Assembly (NCBI GenBank): GCA_015493625.1
Contig: WGCT01000042.1
Location: forward strand, 1-5,541
Origin: Draconibacterium sp.
GTDB taxonomy: Bacteria > Bacteroidota > Bacteroidia > Bacteroidales > Prolixibacteraceae
Length of the DNA stretch: 5,541 bases
Direction: 5' to 3'
Shown here one piece after another: positions 1 to 5,129 of this stretch. The position numbers and the translations under genes are program-made. Under the pieces are notes generated by a model. That model ran no database searches and was not told the DNA's origin. It saw nothing but the letters and a program-made list of their open reading frames with translations. Position 1 is the stretch's first letter, and every line of letters starts with the position of its first letter.

Positions 1-23
1 AATTATGTAAAATACTAAGACAC

Positions 24-74
24 AAAAAGGTTTAGAAGCCCATCCCAATAAATATCGGGATAAGATTCTAAACC
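24..74 (-). terminator. Terminator or attenuator hairpin between rplL and the downstream gene (expected rpoB)
   Basis: A two-tier hairpin on the transcribed strand. The outer stem GGTTTAGAA/TTCTAAACC (9 bp, 74-66 with 37-29) and the inner stem ATCCCGAT/ATTGGGAT (8 bp with one G-U, 61-54 with 49-42) cap an ATTT loop. Five Ts follow at once (28-24), so it has the layout of an intrinsic terminator. E. coli is known to have a partial terminator in the rplL-rpoB gap that lowers polymerase synthesis relative to ribosomal proteins. The same role is likely here, since full termination would cut off the next gene. Confidence 0.75.
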
Positions 75-77
75 ATA

Positions 78-96
78 AAACCTTTTAAAAAGGTCT
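78..96 (-). other. Small hairpin just after rplL
   Basis: Seven bases after the rplL stop, AGACCTT pairs with AAGGTTT (one G-U) around a TTTAA loop on the transcribed strand. A short T-run lies at its 3' side. Its 3' arm AAAAGGTTT (86-78) is also exactly complementary to AAACCTTTT (33-25) at the 3' end of the next hairpin, so the two structures can compete. Confidence 0.45.
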
Positions 97-103
97 AAAT
101 GCG

Positions 104-481
104 TTATTTAACTTCAACTTCGGCTCCGGCTTCTTCCAACTGGCTCTTAAGAGCTTCAGCTTCGTCTTTAGAAACTTTTTCTTTAATTGCTTTAGGAGCT
201 CCATCGACAACTGCTTTGGCTTCTTTTAAGCCAAGACCAGTTAGTTCTTTAACGAGTTTAACTACTGCAAGTTTTGATTGACCTGCGGCTTTTAAAATTA
301 CGTCAAATTCGGTTTGTTCAGCAGCAGCTTCTTCGCCACCGCCAGCGGCTGGACCTGCAACTGCTACTGCAGCAGCAGCTGGCTCAATGCCATATTCGTC
401 TTTCAGAATTCCAGCTAATTCGTTAACCTCTTTAACAGTCAAGTTTACCAACTCTTCTGCAAGCTGTTTTAAATCTGCCAT
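104..481 (-). CDS. rplL: 50S ribosomal protein L7/L12
   Basis: L7/L12, 125 residues, is the multi-copy stalk protein that recruits translation GTPases and stimulates their activity. The N-terminal dimerisation and L10-binding segment is [31 protein letters not shown] (1-31). It is followed by the Ala/Gly/Glu-rich flexible hinge (about 34-55) and the globular C-terminal domain (about 57-125) with the conserved [32 protein letters not shown] stretch that contacts EF-Tu and EF-G. Length and motifs are typical. The A-rich leader has no Shine-Dalgarno. The gene is followed by a hairpin and U-tract before the next gene, expected to be rpoB outside the window. Confidence 0.98.
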   Translation of the reverse strand: MADLKQLAEELVNLTVKEVNELAGILKDEYGIEPAAAAVAVAGPAAGGGEEAAAEQTEFDVILKAAGQSKLAVVKLVKELTGLGLKEAKAVVDGAPKAIKEKVSKDEAEALKSQLEEAGAEVEVK

Positions 482-514
482 TTTATTACTTTTATTAGAT
501 TATTTCAAAAAAAA

Positions 515-1033
515 TTATTCTTTCTCTTTCAGTGTATCAAGAACACCGTGAATTGTATTACCACCTGATTTTAACTGCGAAAGCAGTGTATTCATTGGTG
601 ATTGTAACAGAGCAACAACATCTGCAATAAGTTCGTTTTTCGACTTAACGGCAACCAGAATATCCAGTTGGTCGGCTCCCATGTAAATTGATTCTTCAAC
701 ATAAGCGGCCTTTAAAACAGGCTTTTTGTGCTTTTTGCTAAAGTCTTTAATCAATTTAGCAGGAACACTTCCGTTTTCGGTAAACATTACCGATGTGTTT
801 CCCTTTAGTGCATCGTAAAGCTCTTCGGCATTCTTTTCAGAACTTTCGAGTGCTTTACGTAATAGAGTATTCTTAACAACAACCAGTTTTACCTCTTGTT
901 TAAAACATAGTCTGCGTAAATCGCTGGTATCTTCAGCGTTTAACCCACTAATGTCGGCAAGGTAAAAATGACTGTATGAATCAATTTGTTCTTGTAAATT
1001 ATTTATAATAACTTTTTTATCTGAACTTTTCAT
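515..1033 (-). CDS. rplJ: 50S ribosomal protein L10
   Basis: L10, 172 residues, is the base of the ribosomal stalk: its N-terminal domain holds to 23S rRNA beside L11 and its C-terminal helix carries dimers of L7/L12. Visible family features are the N-terminal helix (KKVIINNLQEQIDSYSHFYLADISGLN), the strand-helix VKLVVVKNTLLRKAL (about 49-63), GNTSVMFTENGSVPAKLIKDF, and a C-terminal helical tail (MNTLLSQLKSGGNTIHGVLDTLKEKE) for L12 binding. The ATG at 1033 follows rplA by 12 bp. A GAGG (1041-1038) four bases before the start resembles a Shine-Dalgarno, unusual here and possibly chance. It is co-transcribed with rplL, 33 bp downstream. Confidence 0.97.
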   Translation of the reverse strand: MKSSDKKVIINNLQEQIDSYSHFYLADISGLNAEDTSDLRRLCFKQEVKLVVVKNTLLRKALESSEKNAEELYDALKGNTSVMFTENGSVPAKLIKDFSKKHKKPVLKAAYVEESIYMGADQLDILVAVKSKNELIADVVALLQSPMNTLLSQLKSGGNTIHGVLDTLKEKE

Positions 1034-1045
1034 AATTCCTCATTT

Positions 1046-1741
1046 TTAGTCTATAAACGACTTGGGTTCAACTTCAATACCAGGGCTCATAGTACTAGAG
1101 ATGTATACGCTTTTTACATAGGTTCCTTTAGCTGCTGAAGGTTTAAGTTTATTAATTGTATTCATAAACTCGATGGCATTTTCTTTAATTTTTTCGGCGG
1201 GGAATGAAACCTTACCGATAGATGTGTGAATAATACCAAATTTATCGACTTTAAAGTCGATTTTACCTTGTTTAACTTCGGCAATAGCTTTACCAACCTC
1301 CATTGTTACCGTACCACTTTTGGGGTTAGGCATTAAACCACGAGGGCCTAAAATTCGTCCTAACTGTCCAACTTTTCCCATTACGGGAGGCATTGTAATT
1401 ATAACGTCGATATCGGTCCAGCCACCTTTTATTTTCTCGATGAATTCATCAAGACCTACATAATCTGCTCCGGCATCTTTGGCTTCCTGTTCTTTTTCAG
1501 GAGTAACCATTGCCAAAACACGTACCTCTTTTCCAGTTCCATGGGGTAACGAAACTACGCCTCTAACCATCTGGTTAGCTTTTCTCGGGTCTACTCCAAG
1601 GCTCACATCAATATCAACAGAAGCATCGAATTTGGTGAAGGTAATTTCCTTAACCAACTCAGCAGCTTCGCTAATGTTGTATAGTTTGCCCTTTTCGAGT
1701 TTCTCCAAAGAAGCTTTTTTATTTTTCGTAATTCTGCCCAT
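1046..1741 (-). CDS. rplA: 50S ribosomal protein L1
   Basis: L1, 231 residues from the chosen start, forms the L1 stalk that guides deacylated tRNA from the E site. In other bacteria it also represses its own operon by binding mRNA. The frame could start 12 codons earlier (1777), but that would overlap rplK and add [12 protein letters not shown], which is unlike the family. Starting at [19 protein letters not shown] gives the normal length and N-terminus and leaves a 13-bp gap to rplK. Conserved blocks are [27 protein letters not shown] in domain [41 protein letters not shown] in domain II, and the C-terminal [17 protein letters not shown]. The next gene, rplJ, begins 12 bp later. Confidence 0.97.
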   Translation of the reverse strand: MGRITKNKKASLEKLEKGKLYNISEAAELVKEITFTKFDASVDIDVSLGVDPRKANQMVRGVVSLPHGTGKEVRVLAMVTPEKEQEAKDAGADYVGLDEFIEKIKGGWTDIDVIITMPPVMGKVGQLGRILGPRGLMPNPKSGTVTMEVGKAIAEVKQGKIDFKVDKFGIIHTSIGKVSFPAEKIKENAIEFMNTINKLKPSAAKGTYVKSVYISSTMSPGIEVEPKSFID

Positions 1742-1754
1742 CGTAAAAGATTTT

Positions 1755-2198
1755 TTAGTTATTGAATGGTGAAGCACCTTTAACAGTGATTCCCATACTT
1801 CTGGCAGTTCCGGCTACCATTTTCATTGCCGATTCAACAGTGAAACAGTTCAAGTCTGACATTTTGCCTTCGGCAATTTGTTTTACCTGATCCCAAGATA
1901 CCGAACCTACTTTAACAACGTGAGGTTCAGGTGATCCTTTTTTCAATTTTGCTGCATCGAGCAGTTGTACAGCCACGGGTGGTTGTTTAATTATGAAATC
2001 GAATGATTTGTCTGCATAAACAGTAATAATAACGGGGAGCACCTTACCTGCCTGGTCTTGTGTCCGTCCGTTAAACTGTTTACAGAACTGCATAATATTA
2101 ACCCCCTTAGCTCCTAAGGCCGGTCCTACCGGTGGTGAAGGATTAGCAGCACCACCTTTGATCTGTAATTTAATTAATCCAGCAACTTCTTTTGCCAT
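1755..2198 (-). CDS. rplK: 50S ribosomal protein L11
   Basis: L11, 147 residues, binds the GTPase-associated region of 23S rRNA and takes part in EF-Tu/EF-G function and in RelA-type stringent activation. The N-terminal domain has the family motif [15 protein letters not shown] (15-29), where P22 and P23 lie in the thiostrepton-contact region. The C-terminal rRNA-binding domain (about 72-147) ends with [12 protein letters not shown] (130-141). The start MAKEVAG is the common family start, 19 bp after nusG. In E. coli L1 represses this transcript at the rplK leader; the 19-bp spacer here leaves little room for such a site outside nusG coding sequence. Confidence 0.98.
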   Translation of the reverse strand: MAKEVAGLIKLQIKGGAANPSPPVGPALGAKGVNIMQFCKQFNGRTQDQAGKVLPVIITVYADKSFDFIIKQPPVAVQLLDAAKLKKGSPEPHVVKVGSVSWDQVKQIAEGKMSDLNCFTVESAMKMVAGTARSMGITVKGASPFNN

Positions 2199-2217
2199 AA
2201 TAAATACTTATGCGTTA

Positions 2218-2766
2218 CTATTCCTTTTCAACTTGCAAAAAGCTAAGTTCCAAAGGAGTTTTACGTCCAAAAATCTTCACCATTACCTGCAGCTTTTTCT
2301 TCTCCTCATTGATTTCTTCAATGGTTCCGTTAAAGCCGTTAAATGGTCCGTCGATTACTTTTACAGTTTCTCCCATAACATATGGAATGTTCATCTCTTC
2401 ATCGGTTTCAGCGAGTTCATCTACTCTTCCCAAAATTCTGTTTACTTCGCTTTGCCGCATTGCAACGGGGTCTCCACCTTTGGTGTCGCCTAAGAACCCA
2501 ATTACGTTTGGAAAATTCCTTAGTGTGTGTGTAACTTCACCCACTAACGCAGCCTCGATTAAAACATATCCCGGGAAAAAGTTTCTTTCCTTACTGATTT
2601 TTTTACCATTTCGGATTTGATACACTTTTTCTGTTGGAATGAGAACCTGATCTACAAAACCTTTTAAATCACCATTTGCGATTTCGTTATCGATATATTC
2701 TTTTACCTTCTTCTCCTTGCCTCCAATTGCACGAAGAACATACCATTTTTTACTATTTTCGCTCAT
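2218..2766 (-). CDS. nusG: Transcription termination/antitermination factor NusG
   Basis: NusG, 182 residues, binds the RNA polymerase clamp during elongation and couples it to Rho or to ribosomal protein S10. The NGN domain covers about residues 7-115, starting KKWYVLRAIGGKEKKV and including the core strand FFPGYVLIEA (63-72). The KOW domain is near 132-180, with GETVKVIDGPFNGFNGTIEEIN (132-153). The length and the lack of insertions mark it as housekeeping NusG, not one of the specialised Bacteroidota paralogues (UpxY/LoaP type) that control polysaccharide operons; the setting between secE and rplK agrees. It starts 19 bp after secE and ends 19 bp before rplK. Confidence 0.98.
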   Translation of the reverse strand: MSENSKKWYVLRAIGGKEKKVKEYIDNEIANGDLKGFVDQVLIPTEKVYQIRNGKKISKERNFFPGYVLIEAALVGEVTHTLRNFPNVIGFLGDTKGGDPVAMRQSEVNRILGRVDELAETDEEMNIPYVMGETVKVIDGPFNGFNGTIEEINEEKKKLQVMVKIFGRKTPLELSFLQVEKE

Positions 2767-2785
2767 GTTAACCTAAGGATTTTGA

Positions 2786-2977
2786 TTAATAAAATAATCC
2801 GTAAATAAAACTCATTATGTTTCTAAAAGATAGATCCATAGCGAATATTACGAGTGATATAATAAAGGAAGCAACCATTACAACCAATGCGCTACTTTGT
2901 AGCTCTTTCCAAGTAGGCCATGTTACTTTATGTACGAGCTCATCGTACGCCTCTTGTAAATAAATTTTAAACTTCAT
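2786..2977 (-). CDS. secE: Preprotein translocase subunit SecE
   Basis: A 63-residue SecE of the short, single-membrane-segment type found in most bacteria. It clamps SecY in the inner-membrane SecYEG channel. An amphipathic N-terminal helix (about 5-17) leads into the conserved hinge VTWPTWKEL (18-26), followed by one clear transmembrane segment (about 29-47, SALVVMVASFIISLVIFAM). A short hydrophobic tail (about 53-63) ends the protein. The ATG at 2977 is 21 bp after the tRNA-like element and no promoter is evident in that gap, so it is probably transcribed through from tuf or from a promoter not recognised here. nusG follows after 19 bp. Confidence 0.96.
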   Translation of the reverse strand: MKFKIYLQEAYDELVHKVTWPTWKELQSSALVVMVASFIISLVIFAMDLSFRNIMSFIYGLFY

Positions 2978-2998
2978 TATAAAATGTTCCTTGTTTTG

Positions 2999-3061
2999 TA
3001 CGGAAGGTAAGATTCGAACTTACTGTTAAAAACCACTTCCCAAAATTTAAGTTTCATCCGT
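2999..3061 (-). ncRNA. tRNA-like element lacking a normal anticodon arm (possible degenerate or repurposed tRNA-Trp)
   Basis: On the transcribed strand these 63 nt fold like a shrunken tRNA. The acceptor stem ACGGATG/CTTCCGT pairs at 6 of 7 positions, with a single T-T mismatch. The D-arm has a perfect 4-bp stem ACTT/AAGT around a 10-nt loop that starts with AA and contains GGG. The T-arm is fully canonical: GTAAG/CTTAC around TTCGAAT, with T54-T55-C56-G57-A58 all present. A discriminator-like A ends it at 2999, and no CCA is encoded. Between D-arm and T-arm only 11 nt remain (GGTTTTTAACA), enough for a 3-bp GTT/AAC mini-stem but not for an anticodon loop. It sits between tuf and secE, where many bacteria carry tRNA-Trp, so that gene is the likely ancestor. 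It could be a pseudogene, but the retained pairing suggests a kept structure, for instance an RNase P/RNase Z processing signal. It cannot decode a codon as it stands. Confidence 0.6.
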
Positions 3062-3065
3062 AAAT

Positions 3066-3090
3066 AGTCCCGGACTAAAAGCCCGGGACT
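3066..3090 (-). terminator. Strong hairpin after tuf with poor U-tract
   Basis: The transcribed strand carries a perfect 8-bp GC-rich stem, AGTCCCGG/CCGGGACT, around a 9-nt loop, 28 bp after the tuf stop. Only ATTT follows before the sequence becomes GC-containing again, so it lacks the U-run of an efficient intrinsic terminator. It fits better as a 3'-end stabiliser or partial terminator for tuf mRNA. The tRNA-like element begins four bases later. Confidence 0.6.
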
Positions 3091-3118
3091 TATTTTACTG
3101 TAATATTTCTTTTCGAAA

Positions 3119-4306
3119 TTATTCGATAATCTCTGTGATCTGACCTGCACCAACTGTACGTCCACCTTCGCGAATTGCGAAACGAAGACCGATATTGATT
3201 GCAACAGGGTAAATCAATTCAACCTCAATTGATACGTTATCGCCAGGCATTACCATTTCGCGACCTTCAGGTAAGTGAATTTCGCCGGTTACGTCTAATG
3301 TACGCAAGTAGAACTGAGGACGGTATTTGTTATGAAATGGAGTGTGACGTCCACCTTCTTCTTTTTTCAATACGTAAACCTCTGCTTTAAATTTAGTATG
3401 AGGTGTAATTGAACCGGGAGCAGCTAAAATTTGTCCACGTTTAATCTCTTTTTTGTCAACACCACGAAGCAATAAACCTACGTTATCACCGGCTTGACCA
3501 TCGTCTAAGATTTTACGGAACATTTCAACTCCTGTACAAACTGTTTTACGACCTTCTGCACCTAAACCAATCAACTGAAGTTCGTCGCCGGTATGGATAA
3601 CTCCGGTTTCGATACGACCTGTAGCAACAGTTCCACGACCAGTAATTGAGAATACGTCCTCAACAGGCATCAAAAATGGCTTATCAATATCGCGGGGAGG
3701 AAGAGGAATCCAAGTGTCGCAAGCTTCCATTAACTCCATAATTTTATCTTCCCACTCTGGTTCACCGTTCATTGCACCAAGTGCAGAACCTTGAATTACA
3801 GGAGTGTTATCACCGTCGAATTCGTAGAAGTCTAACAATTCACGAATTTCCATCTCTACTAGTTCAAGAATTTCTTCGTCGTCAACCATATCCACTTTAT
3901 TCATGAATACGACCAAACGAGGAACGTTTACCTGACGAGCTAAAAGGATGTGCTCGCGAGTTTGAGGCATAGGTCCGTCAGTTGCAGCAACAACGATAAT
4001 TGCGCCGTCCATCTGAGCAGCACCAGTTACCATGTTTTTCACATAGTCAGCGTGACCGGGACAGTCGACGTGAGCATAGTGACGATTTGCAGTCTGATAC
4101 TCAACGTGAGCTGTGTTAATAGTAATACCTCTTTCTTTTTCCTCAGGAGCGTTGTCGATTGAGTCAAATTCTTTAACTTCTGACAAACCTCTTTTTGCCA
4201 GTACCATTGTAATAGCAGCGGTTAAGGTGGTTTTACCATGGTCAACGTGGCCAATAGTACCAATGTTAACATGGTCCTTATCCCTTACAAATGTTTCTTT
4301 AGCCAT
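3119..4306 (-). CDS. tuf: Elongation factor Tu
   Basis: EF-Tu, 395 residues, a full-length GTPase that carries aminoacyl-tRNA to the ribosomal A site in the cytoplasm. All G motifs are intact: G1 GHVDHGKT (19-26), G2 RGITI (59-63, switch I), G3 DCPGH (81-85, with the catalytic His85), G4 NKVD (136-139) and G5 GSALG (173-177). Domain 2 begins near residue 210 ([23 protein letters not shown]) and domain 3 near 300, ending in [15 protein letters not shown]. The start MAKETF is the usual family N-terminus, with an A/T-rich leader and no Shine-Dalgarno. It follows tRNA-Thr by 40 bp with no promoter between them, so it is probably read with the tRNAs. Downstream come a strong hairpin and the tRNA-like element, which probably set its mRNA 3' end. 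Confidence 0.99.
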   Translation of the reverse strand: MAKETFVRDKDHVNIGTIGHVDHGKTTLTAAITMVLAKRGLSEVKEFDSIDNAPEEKERGITINTAHVEYQTANRHYAHVDCPGHADYVKNMVTGAAQMDGAIIVVAATDGPMPQTREHILLARQVNVPRLVVFMNKVDMVDDEEILELVEMEIRELLDFYEFDGDNTPVIQGSALGAMNGEPEWEDKIMELMEACDTWIPLPPRDIDKPFLMPVEDVFSITGRGTVATGRIETGVIHTGDELQLIGLGAEGRKTVCTGVEMFRKILDDGQAGDNVGLLLRGVDKKEIKRGQILAAPGSITPHTKFKAEVYVLKKEEGGRHTPFHNKYRPQFYLRTLDVTGEIHLPEGREMVMPGDNVSIEVELIYPVAINIGLRFAIREGGRTVGAGQITEIIE

Positions 4307-4346
4307 AATACCAAATTTTAATTTATTATTTTTTTAAATCTAATTG

Positions 4347-4418
<72 letters not shown>

Positions 4419-4432
4419 ATTTAATACATAAA

Positions 4433-4474
4433 GAGACGGGAGTTAAAAGTATTTCTACTAATAACTCCAATCTC
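4433..4474 (-). other. Long segmented hairpin between tRNA-Gly and tRNA-Thr
   Basis: The transcribed strand of the tRNA spacer folds into one 42-nt hairpin. From the base upward it has GAGA/TCTC (4 bp), a 2x2 internal loop (TT against CG), GGAGTTA/TAACTCC (7 bp), a 2x2 internal loop (TT against TT), AGTA/TACT (4 bp) and a GAAA tetraloop of the GNRA type. Only TTTATG follows, so it is a poor intrinsic terminator. It may help RNase processing separate the two tRNAs, or attenuate partially before tRNA-Thr and tuf. The structure is seen in the sequence; its role is inference. Confidence 0.6.
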
Positions 4475-4479
4475 AAGTG

Positions 4480-4552
4480 AGCGGGAAACGGGGCTCAAAC
4501 CCGCGACCCTTAGCTTGGAAGGCTAATGCTCTATCAACTGAGCTATTCCCGC
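4480..4552 (-). tRNA. tRNA-Gly(TCC)
   Basis: A complete 73-nt cloverleaf. The acceptor stem GCGGGAA/TTCCCGC is perfect, the D-arm is GCTC/GAGC, the anticodon stem TTAGC/GCTAA encloses loop CTTCCAA, and the T-stem GCGGG/CCCGT (one G-U) closes on TTTGAGC. The anticodon TCC (4519-4517) reads GGA/GGG codons. The discriminator base is T and is followed by CA only, so the CCA tail must be completed by CCA-adding enzyme. It is the first gene after the promoter at 4580-4609 and corresponds in position to E. coli glyT. Confidence 0.97.
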
Positions 4553-4579
4553 ATCTATTCACTTCGCAAAAATGCCGTG

Positions 4580-4609
4580 CAAAACTACAAAATTTCTTAA
4601 AACAACAAG
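4580..4609 (-). promoter_or_regulatory. Promoter of the tRNA-Gly/tRNA-Thr/tuf operon
   Basis: On the minus strand a CTTG (4609-4606) is followed, after an 18-bp spacer, by TAGTTTTG (4587-4580). This fits the Bacteroidota primary promoter (TTG or TTTG, 17-23 bp, TAnnTTTG). Transcription would start near 4570-4575, about 20 nt before the tRNA-Gly 5' end, a normal leader length for a stable-RNA operon. No other good promoter is seen between here and tuf, so the tRNAs and tuf probably share it. Confidence 0.65.
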
Positions 4610-4758
4610 CAGTTTTCTCAACTTACAATCATTTAAAGTAACATTCTTTTGATTTTAACCGAAAAATCGGGCTTCTCCAAAAACTCCCGAAACCCCTCTG
4701 TTTTACATCAAAATACTTTAAACACAGTTGTTTTCTGAACGTCCCTAAAAAGGGTTTG

Positions 4759-4766
4759 CAAATGTA
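4759..4766 (-). promoter_or_regulatory. Candidate -7 promoter box (TACATTTG), upstream copy
   Basis: The minus strand reads TACATTTG, an exact fit to the TAnnTTTG -7 element of the Bacteroidota primary sigma factor. It lies in the spacer between hpf and tRNA-Gly. No clear TTG/TTTG -33 element is seen 17-23 bp upstream, only T-runs. A small CCCT-TTTT-AGGG hairpin (4743-4754) lies just downstream, about where the transcript would start. It could give a second, longer leader to the tRNA-tuf operon. Confidence 0.4.
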
Positions 4767-4792
4767 AAAATATTATTTTAAAAAACTAAAAA

Positions 4793-4809
4793 TAAAATAC
4801 GCTATTTTA
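4793..4809 (-). terminator. Possible AT-rich terminator after hpf
   Basis: Five bases after the hpf stop, the transcribed strand has a 7-bp AT-only stem (TAAAATA / TATTTTA) around a GCG loop. It runs into a T-rich stretch (ATTTTTAGTTTTTT, about 4788-4777). The T-tract is good but the stem has no G-C pairs, so it may be a weak terminator or simply AT-rich spacer. Confidence 0.35.
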
Positions 4810-4814
4810 AATTT

Positions 4815-5117
4815 TTATTTGCTCTTAAGTTTTTCCTTGTATTTCCCCAGTTGTTTACGTATTGCATCTACCACCAAATCAGTTGCTTCTTCAAAAGTAT
4901 CGGCCTGTTTTTTAGCAAACAAATGCCCGCCAGAAGGTATTGATACCTTAACTTCAGCAATTTTATTGTTTGCTGCTTCAGGCTTTAATACTTTTAGTGT
5001 TACATCGGAACTAATGATACCATCAAAGAAGGTATCGAGCTTTGTTACCTTTTTGTTAACAAAGTCTACCAATTTCTCGTCTGCATTAAAATGCACTGTA
5101 CTAATTTTTACTTCCAT
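4815..5117 (-). CDS. hpf: Ribosome hibernation promoting factor (short HPF/RaiA family)
   Basis: A 100-residue protein of the HPF/RaiA (sigma-54 modulation) family. These bind the 30S decoding region, block tRNA and mRNA sites and store ribosomes as inactive 70S or 100S particles when growth slows. The sequence shows the family's beta-alpha-beta-beta-beta-alpha pattern: an N-terminal strand (MEVKISTVHF), a first helix with HFNADEKLVDFVNKKVTKLD (about 9-28), middle strands including EVKVSIPSG (about 55-63), and a basic C-terminal helix (TFEEATDLVVDAIRKQLGKYKEKLKSK, about 74-100). At this length it has only the N-terminal ribosome-binding domain, not the C-terminal dimerisation domain of long HPF. 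The ATG at 5117 lies 12 bp after the recombinase stop, without a Shine-Dalgarno motif, as is usual in Bacteroidota. Whether it acts like HPF or like RaiA (YfiA) cannot be told by eye. Confidence 0.9.
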   Translation of the reverse strand: MEVKISTVHFNADEKLVDFVNKKVTKLDTFFDGIISSDVTLKVLKPEAANNKIAEVKVSIPSGGHLFAKKQADTFEEATDLVVDAIRKQLGKYKEKLKSK

Positions 5118-5129
5118 AATTAAACTATT

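Larger units (their letters stand above)
4553..4814. other. Non-coding spacer between hpf and tRNA-Gly
   Basis: This 262-bp AT-rich spacer has no credible reading frame and no further tRNA. It holds the possible hpf terminator, two promoter-like motifs pointing at the tRNA-tuf operon, and small hairpins on the transcribed strand (CCGA/TCGG around TTTT at 4659-4670; an overlapping CGGG/CCCG stem at 4668-4689). Neither hairpin has a proper U-tract. I see no recognisable regulatory RNA family here. Confidence 0.6.

Noticed and set aside
1742..1777. Earlier rplA start giving 12 extra N-terminal residues
   Set aside because: It overlaps rplK and the extra residues are unlike L1 proteins; the ATG at 1741 gives the standard N-terminus and length.
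2158..2620. Plus-strand frames opposite nusG and rplK
   Set aside because: They are antisense shadows of well-supported genes, with no independent start signal or family resemblance.
2999..3061. Calling the tuf-secE element a functional tRNA-Trp
   Set aside because: There is no CCA anticodon and no 7-nt anticodon loop; only 11 nt lie between D-arm and T-arm, so it cannot decode.
2977..3204. Minus-strand 75-codon frame overlapping the 3' end of tuf and the tRNA-like element
   Set aside because: It runs out of frame through tuf coding sequence and the structured spacer, and its product has no recognisable features.
4659..4689. Overlapping small stems in the hpf-tRNA spacer as a terminator or small RNA
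   Set aside because: The stems are 4 bp, compete with each other and lack a following U-tract.
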